Source: Halalkalibacter urbisdiaboli (GTDB lineage: Bacteria; Bacillota; Bacilli; Bacillales; Bacillaceae_D). From it: a stretch of DNA of 64,000 bases. Positions 51,447-59,707 of the stretch are shown here, in pieces (positions within the stretch are counted from its first letter, which is position 1; every line of letters begins with the position of its first letter). The stretch spans positions 329,573-393,572 of the forward strand of contig NZ_MVJM01000001.1 of NCBI RefSeq assembly GCF_002156385.1, in the 5' to 3' direction. Made by a program: the position numbers and the translations under genes. Under the pieces are notes generated by a model. It saw only the letters and a list, made by a program, of their open reading frames with translations, made no database searches and had not been told where the DNA came from.

Positions 51447-51579
51447 TTAATTATAACTATGTGTTTTTGCTATGCTCTTGATTGAATAGATATTACCATT
51501 CGTCATATAAAAAAGCAAGGAATTAATCTCCAAGCTCTTTTCAGCCAGTGACACCTTTATCTTTAACTTTTAAATATGA

Positions 51580-51629
51580 TAAAAAAAATAAAACCGACAT
51601 CCCCCTTTTAATCCGGGAATGACGGTTTA
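51580..51629 (-). terminator. Terminator after the MscS gene
   Basis: AAACCGTCATTCCC (minus strand, from 51629) pairs with GGGGGATGTCGGTTT around GGATTAAAA, followed by TATTTTTTTTAT. It separates the mscS gene from the riboflavin leader. Confidence 0.8.
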
Positions 51630-51643
51630 ATAATGAATAGTCA

Positions 51644-52510
51644 TTATTCATTAATCGTGTCGCTCTTATATACGAGATGTTGTTCCGGCATAATGATGTT
51701 GTTCTCGAACAAAGCCTGTGCGAATTGTTCTTTCATTTCTTGAACTGCAATGATATAATCGCTATCGTTCACAGTAGCCACAATCATAAATTTTATTCCT
51801 AACGGTGTTGTGTCTAAAGACGACATTCCATGTACACGATAAGGTTCAATAATTTGTCCTTCTTTGTCTCGTTTCAAGTAGGCATCATGACGTTCATTGA
51901 GTTTGTCACAGAGCCGAGAAAATAATTCCTTTACTTCTTGTGGATTTTGCCGAAAGCTTACAATGATACCTTCAAAAATCCGGCGAGATTCAATGTTTCC
52001 ATTCACTACTTTCCGAACTTCTCCATTAGATATTGTTGTTAGCATCCCATTTAGCTTGCGAATTTTCAACGCTCGAAACCCTAACTCTTCAACCGTTCCC
52101 CCATCCAACTCATCATTTATCCGAACAAAGTCACCTTTTCTAAATTGTCCTTCAAAAAGAAAGAAGAAACCATAGAGCATGTCTTTAATAGCACTTTGTG
52201 CCCCAAATCCAATTACAATCCCGATGACACCACCTGCTACAAGCAATTCGCGAATATCTATAAATGGTCTGAGGGCCGTTAACATTATAATGAGAAATGC
52301 AACATAGTTCGATGTTGTTTTAATCACACTCTCTAACGTTTCCTCATGCTTTTTATCAATATAATCTGTTCGTTTAAAAAATTGGTGTAAACTAAAGCGC
52401 ATAATGAAAATAAATCCATAGGTAATGACAGCTGTTAGAAATAATATTAAGAAATACTTCATCACTTCCTGCCAATTAATCTGTAACAATTCTTCAAAAA
52501 GAAAGTCCAT
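51644..52510 (-). CDS. MscS-family small-conductance mechanosensitive channel (YkuT-like)
   Basis: This is a membrane channel that opens under tension and releases solutes on hypo-osmotic shock. It has 288 residues: three membrane helices (about 15-40, 65-85, 90-115), with the pore helix stretch VAGGVIGIVIGFGAQSAIKDMLYGFFFLFEGQF, then the MscS beta domain (RKGDFVRINDELDGGTVEELGFRALKIRKLNGMLTTISNGEV) and a C-terminal alpha-beta domain. It is shorter than E. coli MscS in the N-terminal region. The closest B. subtilis homologue would be YkuT. It is followed by a terminator, and the upstream gene is bluB 16 bp away, so the two are probably co-transcribed. Confidence 0.88.
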   Translation of the reverse strand: MDFLFEELLQINWQEVMKYFLILFLTAVITYGFIFIMRFSLHQFFKRTDYIDKKHEETLESVIKTTSNYVAFLIIMLTALRPFIDIRELLVAGGVIGIVIGFGAQSAIKDMLYGFFFLFEGQFRKGDFVRINDELDGGTVEELGFRALKIRKLNGMLTTISNGEVRKVVNGNIESRRIFEGIIVSFRQNPQEVKELFSRLCDKLNERHDAYLKRDKEGQIIEPYRVHGMSSLDTTPLGIKFMIVATVNDSDYIIAVQEMKEQFAQALFENNIIMPEQHLVYKSDTINE

Positions 52511-52526
52511 CTAAATTCCGATCCTT

Positions 52527-53180
52527 TCATAATTGGTTTTTCTTTTGTCCCCACTTATTTTCATAAATTAGTTGCTCGAGCGATCGACGCTTTTCCCAAT
52601 TCGCTAACTCCAATATCGGTTTTTCTGGATAATTTTCTGTATAACCAACTGACATTAACGCAATTGGATCGATATGAGGGGGAATCTCTAATATATCACG
52701 AACATCATTTTTTTTATAAAAGCTGACCCAGCCCATCGCTAGTCCTTCTGCACACGCAGCAAGCCACATGTTTTGAATAGCGCAAGCCGTTGAGAGACTA
52801 TCGGTTTCAGGAATTGAATTACGTCCCAATACATGTGAGCCTCCCCTTGTCGGATCACATGTGACACAAATTGTTAATGGCGCTTCCTTTAACCCTTCCA
52901 CCTTTAAGCTTAAAAAAGAAGACTCTTTTTCACCATCATAATGTATCGCTAACGCTCGTCTTTCTTTATCTGCTGCCCAAGCTAATTTTTCCTTTATTTG
53001 CTCGGAAGTAATCAAAACAAAGTTCCACGGCTGCATAAACCCAACGGAAGGCGCGTGATGTGCAGCCTCTAGTATATTATTTATCGCCTCTTGTGGAATT
53101 GGATTCGGTAAAAAGCTCCGAATATCACGACGCATATGGATCACTTTATAAATGGCATCTCTTTCTTCTTTTGAAAACAT
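52527..53180 (-). CDS. bluB: 5,6-dimethylbenzimidazole synthase BluB
   Basis: This enzyme breaks down reduced FMN with O2 to give 5,6-dimethylbenzimidazole, the lower axial ligand of vitamin B12. It has 217 residues of the nitroreductase fold. Family-diagnostic stretches separate it from ordinary nitroreductases: RRDIRSFLPNPIPQEAIN, AAHHAPSVGFMQPWNFVLI, CDPTRGGSHVLGRNSIPETD, STACAIQNMWLAACAEGLAMGWVSFY. The Asp of the active site is in RRDIR. Start ATG 53180 with GGAGGT seven bases upstream. It lies next to the riboflavin operon, which supplies its substrate, while the cobalamin operon is about 27 kb away; cobT, which uses DMB, is not in the window. Confidence 0.92.
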   Translation of the reverse strand: MFSKEERDAIYKVIHMRRDIRSFLPNPIPQEAINNILEAAHHAPSVGFMQPWNFVLITSEQIKEKLAWAADKERRALAIHYDGEKESSFLSLKVEGLKEAPLTICVTCDPTRGGSHVLGRNSIPETDSLSTACAIQNMWLAACAEGLAMGWVSFYKKNDVRDILEIPPHIDPIALMSVGYTENYPEKPILELANWEKRRSLEQLIYENKWGQKKNQL

Positions 53181-53281
53181 AATGATAACCTCCATTTTTA
53201 ATCATTCAACACTCTTTACAAGATACCATAGAACCGTCCTTTTTCTTACATTTTTTAATAAAGATAAGGGATACAAATTGA

Positions 53282-53350
53282 TTGTCTAGAACGAGCCTCA
53301 TATGGTATAGTCACAACGTAACCAGTTAGTCACATATGACCAACTAGTCA
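53282..53350 (+). promoter_or_regulatory. Promoter with tandem operator for the tetR-MFS operon
   Basis: A promoter-like pair TTGTCT (53282-53287) and TATAGT (53306-53311) with 18 bp spacing is followed by two near-identical 12-mers, ACCAGTTAGTCA (53321-53332) and ACCAACTAGTCA (53339-53350), with 18 bp between their starts. Each has palindromic character (TGAC/GTCA). They sit where a repressor would block initiation, so they are candidate sites of the TetR protein encoded next. Confidence 0.6.
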
Positions 53351-53378
53351 TACGCACAATTGAAGTGAGGGAAACGTG

Positions 53379-54275
53379 ATGAATGATAAACAAAAGCAAA
53401 TTATTAAAGTAGCGATGACCTTATTTGCTAAGAACGGCTTTCACTTTACCTCCATGCAAGAAATTGCTTCGGAAGTCGGAATGTCCAAAGGTGCTGTTTA
53501 TTTACAATTCAAGTCAAAAGAAGAACTGTTGCTTTCCATTATCCGACGTTATCAAGAGGAGATGTTTGAGCAGCTGACCTTTATTGCACAGGATACGAAG
53601 CACACGCAAGAAGAAAACTTAGCGAAACAAATCTTCATTCAGTTAACGCTCTTTAAAGAAAATGGAGATTTTATCAAAATTCTTTTAAATGAGCAGCTTC
53701 ATCAAAAGAGCATTACAATTAAAAAGTTTCTCTCACAAACACGGTCTACGATTAAGCATTATCAAAAACAAATGCTGTTACAGGCTTATGGTGACAAAAT
53801 CGAACCTTATTTGTGGGATTTGGTTTCATTATTCCATGGAATCATGAAAGAATATCAGCATCAGCTTGTTTTTGAAAAAAAGCCAATTGATATTAAATCA
53901 GCTTCCACCTTTATTGTTGGAAGGCTTGATGCACTTGTTAAGGACTGTCTTACTAACAAGCCAACTCCGGTTATAACTGCGAGGATGAACGAGGATAAGG
54001 AGAACAAAGGAAAAGAATTATTTCATTCCCAAGAAGAAAAAATAGCCTTTGAAATTAATAAACTCGAAAAAAAAATCAATGCTAGCACGTTTGAAACGGG
54101 ACATAAAGAAGATTTAATTTTGACACTTGATCATTTACATAAGGAATGGAAGAAAGATGTACCACGAAGATTTATAGTCCAGTCCTTTTTAAGTTTCTTA
54201 GCATCCGCACCAGAGCTAGAGGATGATGTATTACACCTTCAAAGACTAGTCACATTAAAAACGGAGGTTACATGA
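53379..54275 (+). CDS. TetR-family repressor (long form)
   Basis: This transcriptional repressor of the downstream efflux pump has 298 residues. The N-terminal TetR helix-turn-helix (about 5-50) is clear: AMTLFAKNGFHFTSMQEIASEVGMSKGAVYLQFKSKEELL. The ligand domain is unusually long; typical TetR proteins have about 190-210 residues, and here about 100 extra residues (KEDLILTLDHLHKEWKKDVPRRF and after) follow. It overlaps the MFS gene by 4 nt (ATGA). Start ATG 53379, or GTG 53376, after AGTGAGGG. Autoregulation through the tandem repeats upstream is inferred. The inducing compound is unknown. Confidence 0.82.
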   Translation: MNDKQKQIIKVAMTLFAKNGFHFTSMQEIASEVGMSKGAVYLQFKSKEELLLSIIRRYQEEMFEQLTFIAQDTKHTQEENLAKQIFIQLTLFKENGDFIKILLNEQLHQKSITIKKFLSQTRSTIKHYQKQMLLQAYGDKIEPYLWDLVSLFHGIMKEYQHQLVFEKKPIDIKSASTFIVGRLDALVKDCLTNKPTPVITARMNEDKENKGKELFHSQEEKIAFEINKLEKKINASTFETGHKEDLILTLDHLHKEWKKDVPRRFIVQSFLSFLASAPELEDDVLHLQRLVTLKTEVT

Positions 54276-55852
54276 TGGAACATTTAGAACAACGACAAAA
54301 AGTCATTATTATGATTGCAATTATGTCAGCTATGTTTTTTGCAGCCATTAATATGACCATTGTCGGGACGGCCCTACCAAAGATTATTTCTCAAATCGGT
54401 GGTATGGACTATTTTGACTGGGTCTTTACGATTTATATGCTATCTTCTACGATTACAGCGATGTTAGTAGGACGTTTATCAGATATTTACGGCCGAAAAG
54501 TATTTATCCTTATCGGTATTGGCGTATTTATGACGGGCGCTTTTTTAAGCGGTACTTCGGATACGATTATCCAATTAATTATTTATCGAGGTATCCAAGG
54601 ATTTGGTGGAGGAATGATTATGTCAGCGGCCTTTACAACAGTTGGCGATTTATTCTCTCCGCGTGAACGCGGTCGTTGGCAAGGAATGTTTGCTGGAGTG
54701 TTTGGTCTTTCAAGTTTATTTGGTCCGACTCTAGGTGGATACATTGTTGATAATTTCAATTGGCACTGGGTTTTTTGGATTTTTCTACCGATTGGTTTTA
54801 TTGCCTTTTTCTTAATTTGGAAGCTTTACCCTACTCATATACGTCAAGAAAAACAATCGATTGATTATCTTGGTTCATTCGTTTTAACACTTGTTATTAT
54901 TTCATTATTACTTGGCTTTTCATGGGGTGGAAATGAATATGAATGGCTTTCCTACCAAATTATTGGGTTATTCTCGTTTACGATTATCGGTCTCGTTGTC
55001 TTTATTTTCATTGAAAAACGCGTAGAAAATCCAGTTATCCCGCTTCATCTTTTTAAAAACCAAGTATTTACTCTCTCGAATATTGCCGGGTTATTTTTAG
55101 GGATGGGAATGTTTGGTGTGATTATGTATACCCCTTTCTTCGTTCAAGGTGTACTTGGGAGAACTGCTACCGTATCCGGTCTAGTGGAAATGGCGATGAC
55201 GATTTCCATGGTCATCTTAAGTACCATTGGCGGACAACTTATCACCAAAACCGGAAAGTATAAAACAATTGCACTTGTCGGTCTCGTGCTTATGGCTTTA
55301 GGCCTATTCTTGAATTCCCTACTACACCCTGACTCTAGCTTATTACGTTTAATACTTCAGCTAATTATTATTGGTATGGGACTAGGAATGGCAATGCCTG
55401 TTTTTCAAGTTACCGTCCAAAATGCAGTTAAGCATCAATATTTAGGTGTAGCAACGTCCGTTATGCAAGTGTTCCGCCAAATAGGCGGTACCATTGGAGT
55501 CGCTGTCATGGGAACGATATTAGGACAATTAATGAAAAATCGTCTTGAGGAAGTAAATACTCAGCCTGCTTCAGCGCCACTGCCAGAAGAAATGAATGAG
55601 CGTTTAGCTGAGCTTCAAAACCCACAGCTTCTTATGGATTTAGATGTGATTGAGGAGATGCGTTCAAGCTTCCCGACAGAGATGATTACGTTATTTGATC
55701 AACTAATTCTCACAATGCGCGACGTGTTAAATTACTCCTTAACAGGTGTCTTTCTGTTTAGTGCGATTATTGTTACCTGTGGGGTGGTTGTAACAGCCTT
55801 TATAAAGGAAATCCCATTACGAACAACCAATCGCGACGAGGATACTGAATAA
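54272..55852 (+). CDS. DHA2-family (14-TM) multidrug efflux MFS transporter
   Basis: This proton-driven drug exporter has 526 residues with 14 predicted membrane helices. Family motifs: GRLSDIYGRKVF (motif A near 66-77), GIQGFGGGMIMSAAFTTVGDLFSPRERGRWQG (about 110-142), GPTLGGYI (motif C) and, in the C-terminal half, FRQIGGTIGVAVMGTI. The Asp/Arg/Gly pattern of EmrB/QacA relatives is present. The predicted cytosolic loop near residues 426-465 (NRLEEVNTQPASAPLPEEMNERL) is charged and helical. It is translationally coupled with the TetR gene and ends in a strong terminator. Confidence 0.9.
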   Translation: MMEHLEQRQKVIIMIAIMSAMFFAAINMTIVGTALPKIISQIGGMDYFDWVFTIYMLSSTITAMLVGRLSDIYGRKVFILIGIGVFMTGAFLSGTSDTIIQLIIYRGIQGFGGGMIMSAAFTTVGDLFSPRERGRWQGMFAGVFGLSSLFGPTLGGYIVDNFNWHWVFWIFLPIGFIAFFLIWKLYPTHIRQEKQSIDYLGSFVLTLVIISLLLGFSWGGNEYEWLSYQIIGLFSFTIIGLVVFIFIEKRVENPVIPLHLFKNQVFTLSNIAGLFLGMGMFGVIMYTPFFVQGVLGRTATVSGLVEMAMTISMVILSTIGGQLITKTGKYKTIALVGLVLMALGLFLNSLLHPDSSLLRLILQLIIIGMGLGMAMPVFQVTVQNAVKHQYLGVATSVMQVFRQIGGTIGVAVMGTILGQLMKNRLEEVNTQPASAPLPEEMNERLAELQNPQLLMDLDVIEEMRSSFPTEMITLFDQLILTMRDVLNYSLTGVFLFSAIIVTCGVVVTAFIKEIPLRTTNRDEDTE

Positions 55853-55887
55853 AAGGATGTGCCGGCAATGTTTCGGCACATCCTTTT
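55851..55887. terminator. Bidirectional terminator between the MFS and SUKH genes
   Basis: AAAAGGATGTGCCG (55851-55864) and CGGCACATCCTTTT (55874-55887) form a 14-bp perfect stem around GCAATGTTT. The terminal AAAA/TTTT of the stem gives T runs in both directions. Confidence 0.88.
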
Positions 55888-55889
55888 CA

Positions 55890-56366
55890 CTACTTAACCT
55901 TCCTAAATAGTTTCCTTAATAATTGCGAGAAAGTATCAGCAACTCGATATTCCTCCCAAACTGACTCACCTGATTCTGATAAAGTCTGTTGCCAATAAAC
56001 AACAGCAGGCTCTACTCCCCCACGGTAATCAAGCGCTAGCCAAGTCTCAAAATCTCCGGCAATAAGGACCATTTTAGTAGGTAAACCACATTCCTCTGCA
56101 AAAATCGTAGACAATCCCACCCCTGCATCAACCTCAAGCTCTTGAAAATATGGAATCCAGACGACATCTCCGTCTTCAAATGGGATATATCCGAACGAAA
56201 GATTGCCACCATTTTGCTGCTGCATTAGGGAAATATACTCTTTAGGTAACCTTACATCTAATTTCTGTTCAATTTCAGATAAGGCTCCACTCGTTAACGC
56301 TTCACCTGGCTTGTACTCAGTAGGTGACTTCCAAAAGCCTGTACCCTCGTAAAAAAGTATACTCAT
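55890..56366 (-). CDS. SMI1/KNR4 (SUKH) domain protein
   Basis: This 158-residue soluble protein has the SMI1/KNR4 fold: VRLPKEYISLMQQQNGGNLSFGYIPFEDGD, then IAGDFETWLALDYRGG near the C-terminal half. SUKH proteins often act as immunity proteins against contact-dependent toxins, but others are housekeeping regulators. No polymorphic toxin gene is adjacent, so a non-immunity role is likely here. It overlaps the upstream FUSC-type gene by 4 nt (ATGA), so the two are translationally coupled, which is unusual for an immunity gene. Confidence 0.82.
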   Translation of the reverse strand: MSILFYEGTGFWKSPTEYKPGEALTSGALSEIEQKLDVRLPKEYISLMQQQNGGNLSFGYIPFEDGDVVWIPYFQELEVDAGVGLSTIFAEECGLPTKMVLIAGDFETWLALDYRGGVEPAVVYWQQTLSESGESVWEEYRVADTFSQLLRKLFRKVK

Positions 56367-57418
56367 AATCTTCCTCTTTCTATTTGATGCCTTGCTAGAT
56401 GCTCTAATTCCTCAAGGACATCATGAATCGATAATACAACAAATAGAATAATCGTCGATGGGGTAAAATGATGATGATATTTCTTTGTTAGTTCTTTATG
56501 AACAGATTCATTTGTATGCCAAAATAACTCATCCAAATCCCGAACCTCCCGAAGGTATTCAGGGGACATTCGGTGTGCTGGATCTTTCATAACCTTTACA
56601 ACCGATTCCACAATTTTCATGATCATCTCGCGTTCTTGTTTATTAAACAGCTGGATTTCTTTTGTAATAGAGAATAGATTTCCGAGATAATAATGAATTT
56701 GCTGCAAACACTCTAACTTTTTATACTCATAAAAATAATCTCTCATTTCCCCCGTTGAATGACGATGAAATTTCCATTCGTCTCGTTGATAATGACATAA
56801 TTGAAACGATTTTTTTAATTCATTTGTTAAATAACGGTGTTTATCCTGTGTTTGTTTAGATATACATTTATTATTCTTTAACAACTCACCACAACGCAAC
56901 ATAAATAAATGTGCCGTTTCTGTATAAAGCCGTTCATTTCTTTGCTTGATTTGCTCAGAAAATTTTGCTGGAAGTATTAAAAGATTAACGAGCGTTGACA
57001 CAATTAACCCTATAATGGTCGTGCTCGTTCTTTCGATAAAAGCCAAAAAATAATAGTCATGGGTTACAGGAATCATCATGATTGCTGTCAAAGTTGCGAT
57101 TAAAGCACCTGCTTCTAGCTTTAATTTAATACAAACAAAGATGGTTGTTACTGCAGCCAACGTGAAGGTGAGTGGAGTATGACCGAAAAAATATGTAAAT
57201 GTCATTGATAAACTAGCGCCGATAAGCGCCGCTGGAAATCGAACAATCCCTTTTTTAATTGAATCGGCTGCAGTTGGTTCAATAGTAACGATTGCAATAA
57301 TTGCTGCAAACACCATCGGTAAACCAAGTAAATAACAAAAGCTAGTTGTGAATAATACCGCTATGCCAGTTTTTACTATACGGCCACCAAACAATTTATA
57401 TTTTTTTAATTTAGCCAT
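56363..57418 (-). CDS. Aromatic acid exporter / FUSC-like membrane protein (DUF939)
   Basis: This 351-residue protein has four to six N-terminal membrane helices in the first ~165 residues (GIAVLFTTSFCYLLGLPMVFAAIIAIVTIEPTAADSIKKGIVRFPAALIGA, typical of the ArAE_1/DUF939 family) and a helical cytosolic C-terminal half (about 170-350). B. subtilis relatives (YqjA/YgaE type) have the same layout. By analogy with FusC/AaeB proteins it may export aromatic or other organic acids, but the Gram-positive members are not well characterised. It overlaps the SUKH gene by 4 nt and lies 62 bp from rbsK. Start ATG 57418 has GGTGGGGAG upstream. Confidence 0.8.
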   Translation of the reverse strand: MAKLKKYKLFGGRIVKTGIAVLFTTSFCYLLGLPMVFAAIIAIVTIEPTAADSIKKGIVRFPAALIGASLSMTFTYFFGHTPLTFTLAAVTTIFVCIKLKLEAGALIATLTAIMMIPVTHDYYFLAFIERTSTTIIGLIVSTLVNLLILPAKFSEQIKQRNERLYTETAHLFMLRCGELLKNNKCISKQTQDKHRYLTNELKKSFQLCHYQRDEWKFHRHSTGEMRDYFYEYKKLECLQQIHYYLGNLFSITKEIQLFNKQEREMIMKIVESVVKVMKDPAHRMSPEYLREVRDLDELFWHTNESVHKELTKKYHHHFTPSTIILFVVLSIHDVLEELEHLARHQIERGRL

Positions 57419-57480
57419 CGTCTCCCCACCCTACCAAGCTAAAACCATATGTTATATTATTTTCATATTCATTGATTTCA

Positions 57481-58353
57481 TTACTTATCTCTTCTTGTTA
57501 GAAAATAGCTTAACTCTTCACGAGTTGGCATTCCTGCTTGAGCACCTAATTTGGTGACGGCTAATGCACCAACCGCAACCGAAAATTGACAAGCCTCTTT
57601 TAAGCTTTTCCCTTCGGATAATGCAACTGCGAATGCACCATTAAAAGCATCACCGGCCCCGGTCGTATCTACTACTTCAACTGGGTAACTTTCAACACTT
57701 CTAATTGTATCATTTTCAAAAAAGGTAACCCCTTTTTCACCTCTAGTAACAATCAGTTTTGCTTTATCGACAATATTTAATGCGCCAACCTCATGTTCAT
57801 TTGGCGTAAAATATGTCACATCTTTAAGTAGCGAGTTTGGTAAAGAGCGTATTGGAGCTGGATTGAGAATGGTACGTACCTGATGCTTCTTTGCAAGCGA
57901 AAGGGCACATTCGACAGCTTTGAGTGGAATTTCTAATTGCAGCAAAACAACATCACTCGATGCAATTATTTTTTCAAATTGAGATACGAATGGTGCTGTT
58001 ACCTCTTCATTTGCACCAGGAACGACAATAATCCGATTGTCTCCTTCTGCTAATGTAATCGAAGCGACTCCTGTACTTTTATAGTGAACAGGCTCCCCTT
58101 CACAAAGCGTTATCCCTTCCTGCTCTAAATGTTTTCTTAATGACAGTCCAAAGGGATCTTCACCAATACGTCCGATTAATGAAACGTCTGCACCTAGTCT
58201 TGCAGCAGCTACTGCTTGGTTTGCCCCCTTACCTCCTGGGATCATCGAAAAAAATTCGCCCATAACCGTTTCACCTTTATTCGGTAATCGCTTGGTATCT
58301 GTCACTAAATCCATATTAATGCTACCTATAACGGTTACTTTTGTTCTTTTCAT
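57481..58353 (-). CDS. rbsK: Ribokinase
   Basis: This PfkB-family sugar kinase phosphorylates D-ribose to ribose 5-phosphate. It has 290 residues. Motifs: VIGSINMDLVTDTKRLPNKGETVMG, FSMIPGGKGANQAVAAARLGADV (PfkB signature 1 with the ribose-binding GGKGANQ), and DTTGAGDAFNGAFAVAL (signature 2 with the catalytic Asp near residue 238). No rbsDACB transporter genes or rbsR are near. It is 12 bp upstream of the end of nothing else in its direction, and it is preceded by an AEC transporter gene 12 bp away, so both may form a small operon for ribose or nucleoside-derived sugars. Confidence 0.92.
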   Translation of the reverse strand: MKRTKVTVIGSINMDLVTDTKRLPNKGETVMGEFFSMIPGGKGANQAVAAARLGADVSLIGRIGEDPFGLSLRKHLEQEGITLCEGEPVHYKSTGVASITLAEGDNRIIVVPGANEEVTAPFVSQFEKIIASSDVVLLQLEIPLKAVECALSLAKKHQVRTILNPAPIRSLPNSLLKDVTYFTPNEHEVGALNIVDKAKLIVTRGEKGVTFFENDTIRSVESYPVEVVDTTGAGDAFNGAFAVALSEGKSLKEACQFSVAVGALAVTKLGAQAGMPTREELSYFLTRRDK

Positions 58354-58365
58354 GATAAACCCTCT

Positions 58366-59340
58366 CTATAATAGGCTAACAATCATATATAATATCGGCA
58401 AAATAACAATTAGCAATCCTGTATTAACGAGCCAGCTCGAGTTTGCCAAGTCAACATCAAGTTTAAACAATTGAGGTGGAACAAGAGAAGATACCGCAGG
58501 CGGCATGGCTGATAAGATTAAAATCACACCTAACACCATTCCATTATGCATATCCCCAAGCCCAAGGAAATAAGCAGTCGAAGTAATTGTAAGAGGAACA
58601 AGTAAAAACTTAATCACAGAAGCCGAAAAGCTCTCCTTCAAATAACCTTTTACAGAACCAAACCTCATGGCGAAACCCACTGGTATTACTAATAAGAATG
58701 AAGACAATGGAACAAGCACCTGATTTAACGAACCATAAAATTCTGGGCGTTCTAACGGTGAAACATTTAGAGTCCCGCCAATAACAATCGCAGAAAAGGT
58801 AATCATAATAAAGGGATCTGTTATGATTTTCTTTAAGGCTGATTTTTTCTTTACATTTTCATCACTAGAACCATAAGCCTTTGCGATTGGAAACGCCACC
58901 GTATAATAAATAAGTTCTTCAAATAAGCGAAATAGTGCAGCAAACGCGACACTTGCTTCCCCTAAAAACAAAAAGCAAAATAATGTACCGAAGCTACCAA
59001 TATTTACAAACGCTCCGGTTACAAACATCGATCCAGTTTGGGGACGATTCAGCTTCAACAATTTTGCTGCAACGATTCCGAGTGTCCCTCCTAAAATAAG
59101 CGTACATATTCCCAAAATCGGCAAGTAAATTAAGCTCGTATCTCCTAAATCCACAAACCAAAAAGCCCCTATTAACACAAGCGGATTAATACCTAAAAGG
59201 ACGATACGAATTAAGGCCTTGATCATTTTATCTATTGGCCAAGCTAATGGTAAGCGATGAGCGTCCACAAGCAAGCGTATACTTTTTCCTAATGCTAATC
59301 CGAAGACAATAATTCCTAATGCATAAACAAACGTACCGAT
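58366..59340 (-). CDS. AEC-family (auxin efflux carrier) transporter, non-standard start
   Basis: This membrane transporter of the AEC/BART superfamily has about ten helices. With ordinary start codons the reading begins at TTG 59274 (302 aa), which cuts off the first helix. The open frame extends upstream through IGTFVYALGIIVFGLALGKSIRLLVD, a typical AEC first helix, until TAA at 59367-59365. In that stretch there is no ATG, GTG or TTG; ATC 59340 sits nine bases after GGAGAGGAG and is the best placed codon, giving 324 residues. Family segments GSFGTLFCFLFLGEASVAFAALFR and VLGVILILSAMPPAVSSLVPPQL are intact. Substrates of the family are malate, auxin and others; here unknown. A sequencing error at the start is possible. 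Confidence 0.75.
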   Translation of the reverse strand: MGTFVYALGIIVFGLALGKSIRLLVDAHRLPLAWPIDKMIKALIRIVLLGINPLVLIGAFWFVDLGDTSLIYLPILGICTLILGGTLGIVAAKLLKLNRPQTGSMFVTGAFVNIGSFGTLFCFLFLGEASVAFAALFRLFEELIYYTVAFPIAKAYGSSDENVKKKSALKKIITDPFIMITFSAIVIGGTLNVSPLERPEFYGSLNQVLVPLSSFLLVIPVGFAMRFGSVKGYLKESFSASVIKFLLVPLTITSTAYFLGLGDMHNGMVLGVILILSAMPPAVSSLVPPQLFKLDVDLANSSWLVNTGLLIVILPILYMIVSLL

Positions 59341-59385
59341 TGTGTGTCTCTCCTCTCCATCTCCTTACAGAACCTTTTAACTCCT

Positions 59386-59622
59386 CTATTTATGTAGTGA
59401 TCTATGATCAACCTGATCAAGAAGCTCTTTAAGCTTTATAAATTCATCATTGTTTAACGTTATTCCCTTTCCCATCTTTTCATGATCAGGAGACCAATCA
59501 CGTAAGTCATACTTTGGCTCCCTACCATTCCAACTCACTAAATTTAATTCTTTCCTCCAGCCTTTCGGGTTCTCCGACAACACACCAATCGTTTCTGTAA
59601 TTTCAAATTTAATATCAGCCAC
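59386..59622 (-). CDS. ydbC: YdbC/PC4-like single-stranded nucleic acid binding protein
   Basis: This small DNA-binding protein of 78 residues resembles eukaryotic transcriptional coactivator PC4. The start is GTG 59622: AAAAGGAGGA lies just upstream, and the peptide then begins ADIKFEITETIGVLSENPKGWRKELNLVSWNGREPKYDLRDWSP, as in the family. The longer frame to 59676 is not real. In homologues it forms a dimer with a beta ridge for ssDNA. It contains the family phrase HEKMGKGITL. It is a single gene between the AEC gene and the AraC regulator; its cellular role is not established. Confidence 0.88.
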   Translation of the reverse strand: MADIKFEITETIGVLSENPKGWRKELNLVSWNGREPKYDLRDWSPDHEKMGKGITLNNDEFIKLKELLDQVDHRSLHK

Positions 59623-59707
59623 TGTCATTCCTCCTTTTATCTTTATTGTAGCCTCTTTCTTTTTTAACCAAGACAAAAAAGGCTAGTTATCTGAACTAAC
59701 CTACTTA

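Noticed and set aside
52527..53180. Ordinary nitroreductase
   Set aside because: The RRDIRSF, APSVGFMQPW and GGSHVLGR...PETD stretches are specific to BluB.
55890..56366. Toxin-immunity locus around the SUKH gene
   Set aside because: No toxin, YeeF/LXG or RHS-type gene is in the vicinity, and the gene is coupled to a transporter.
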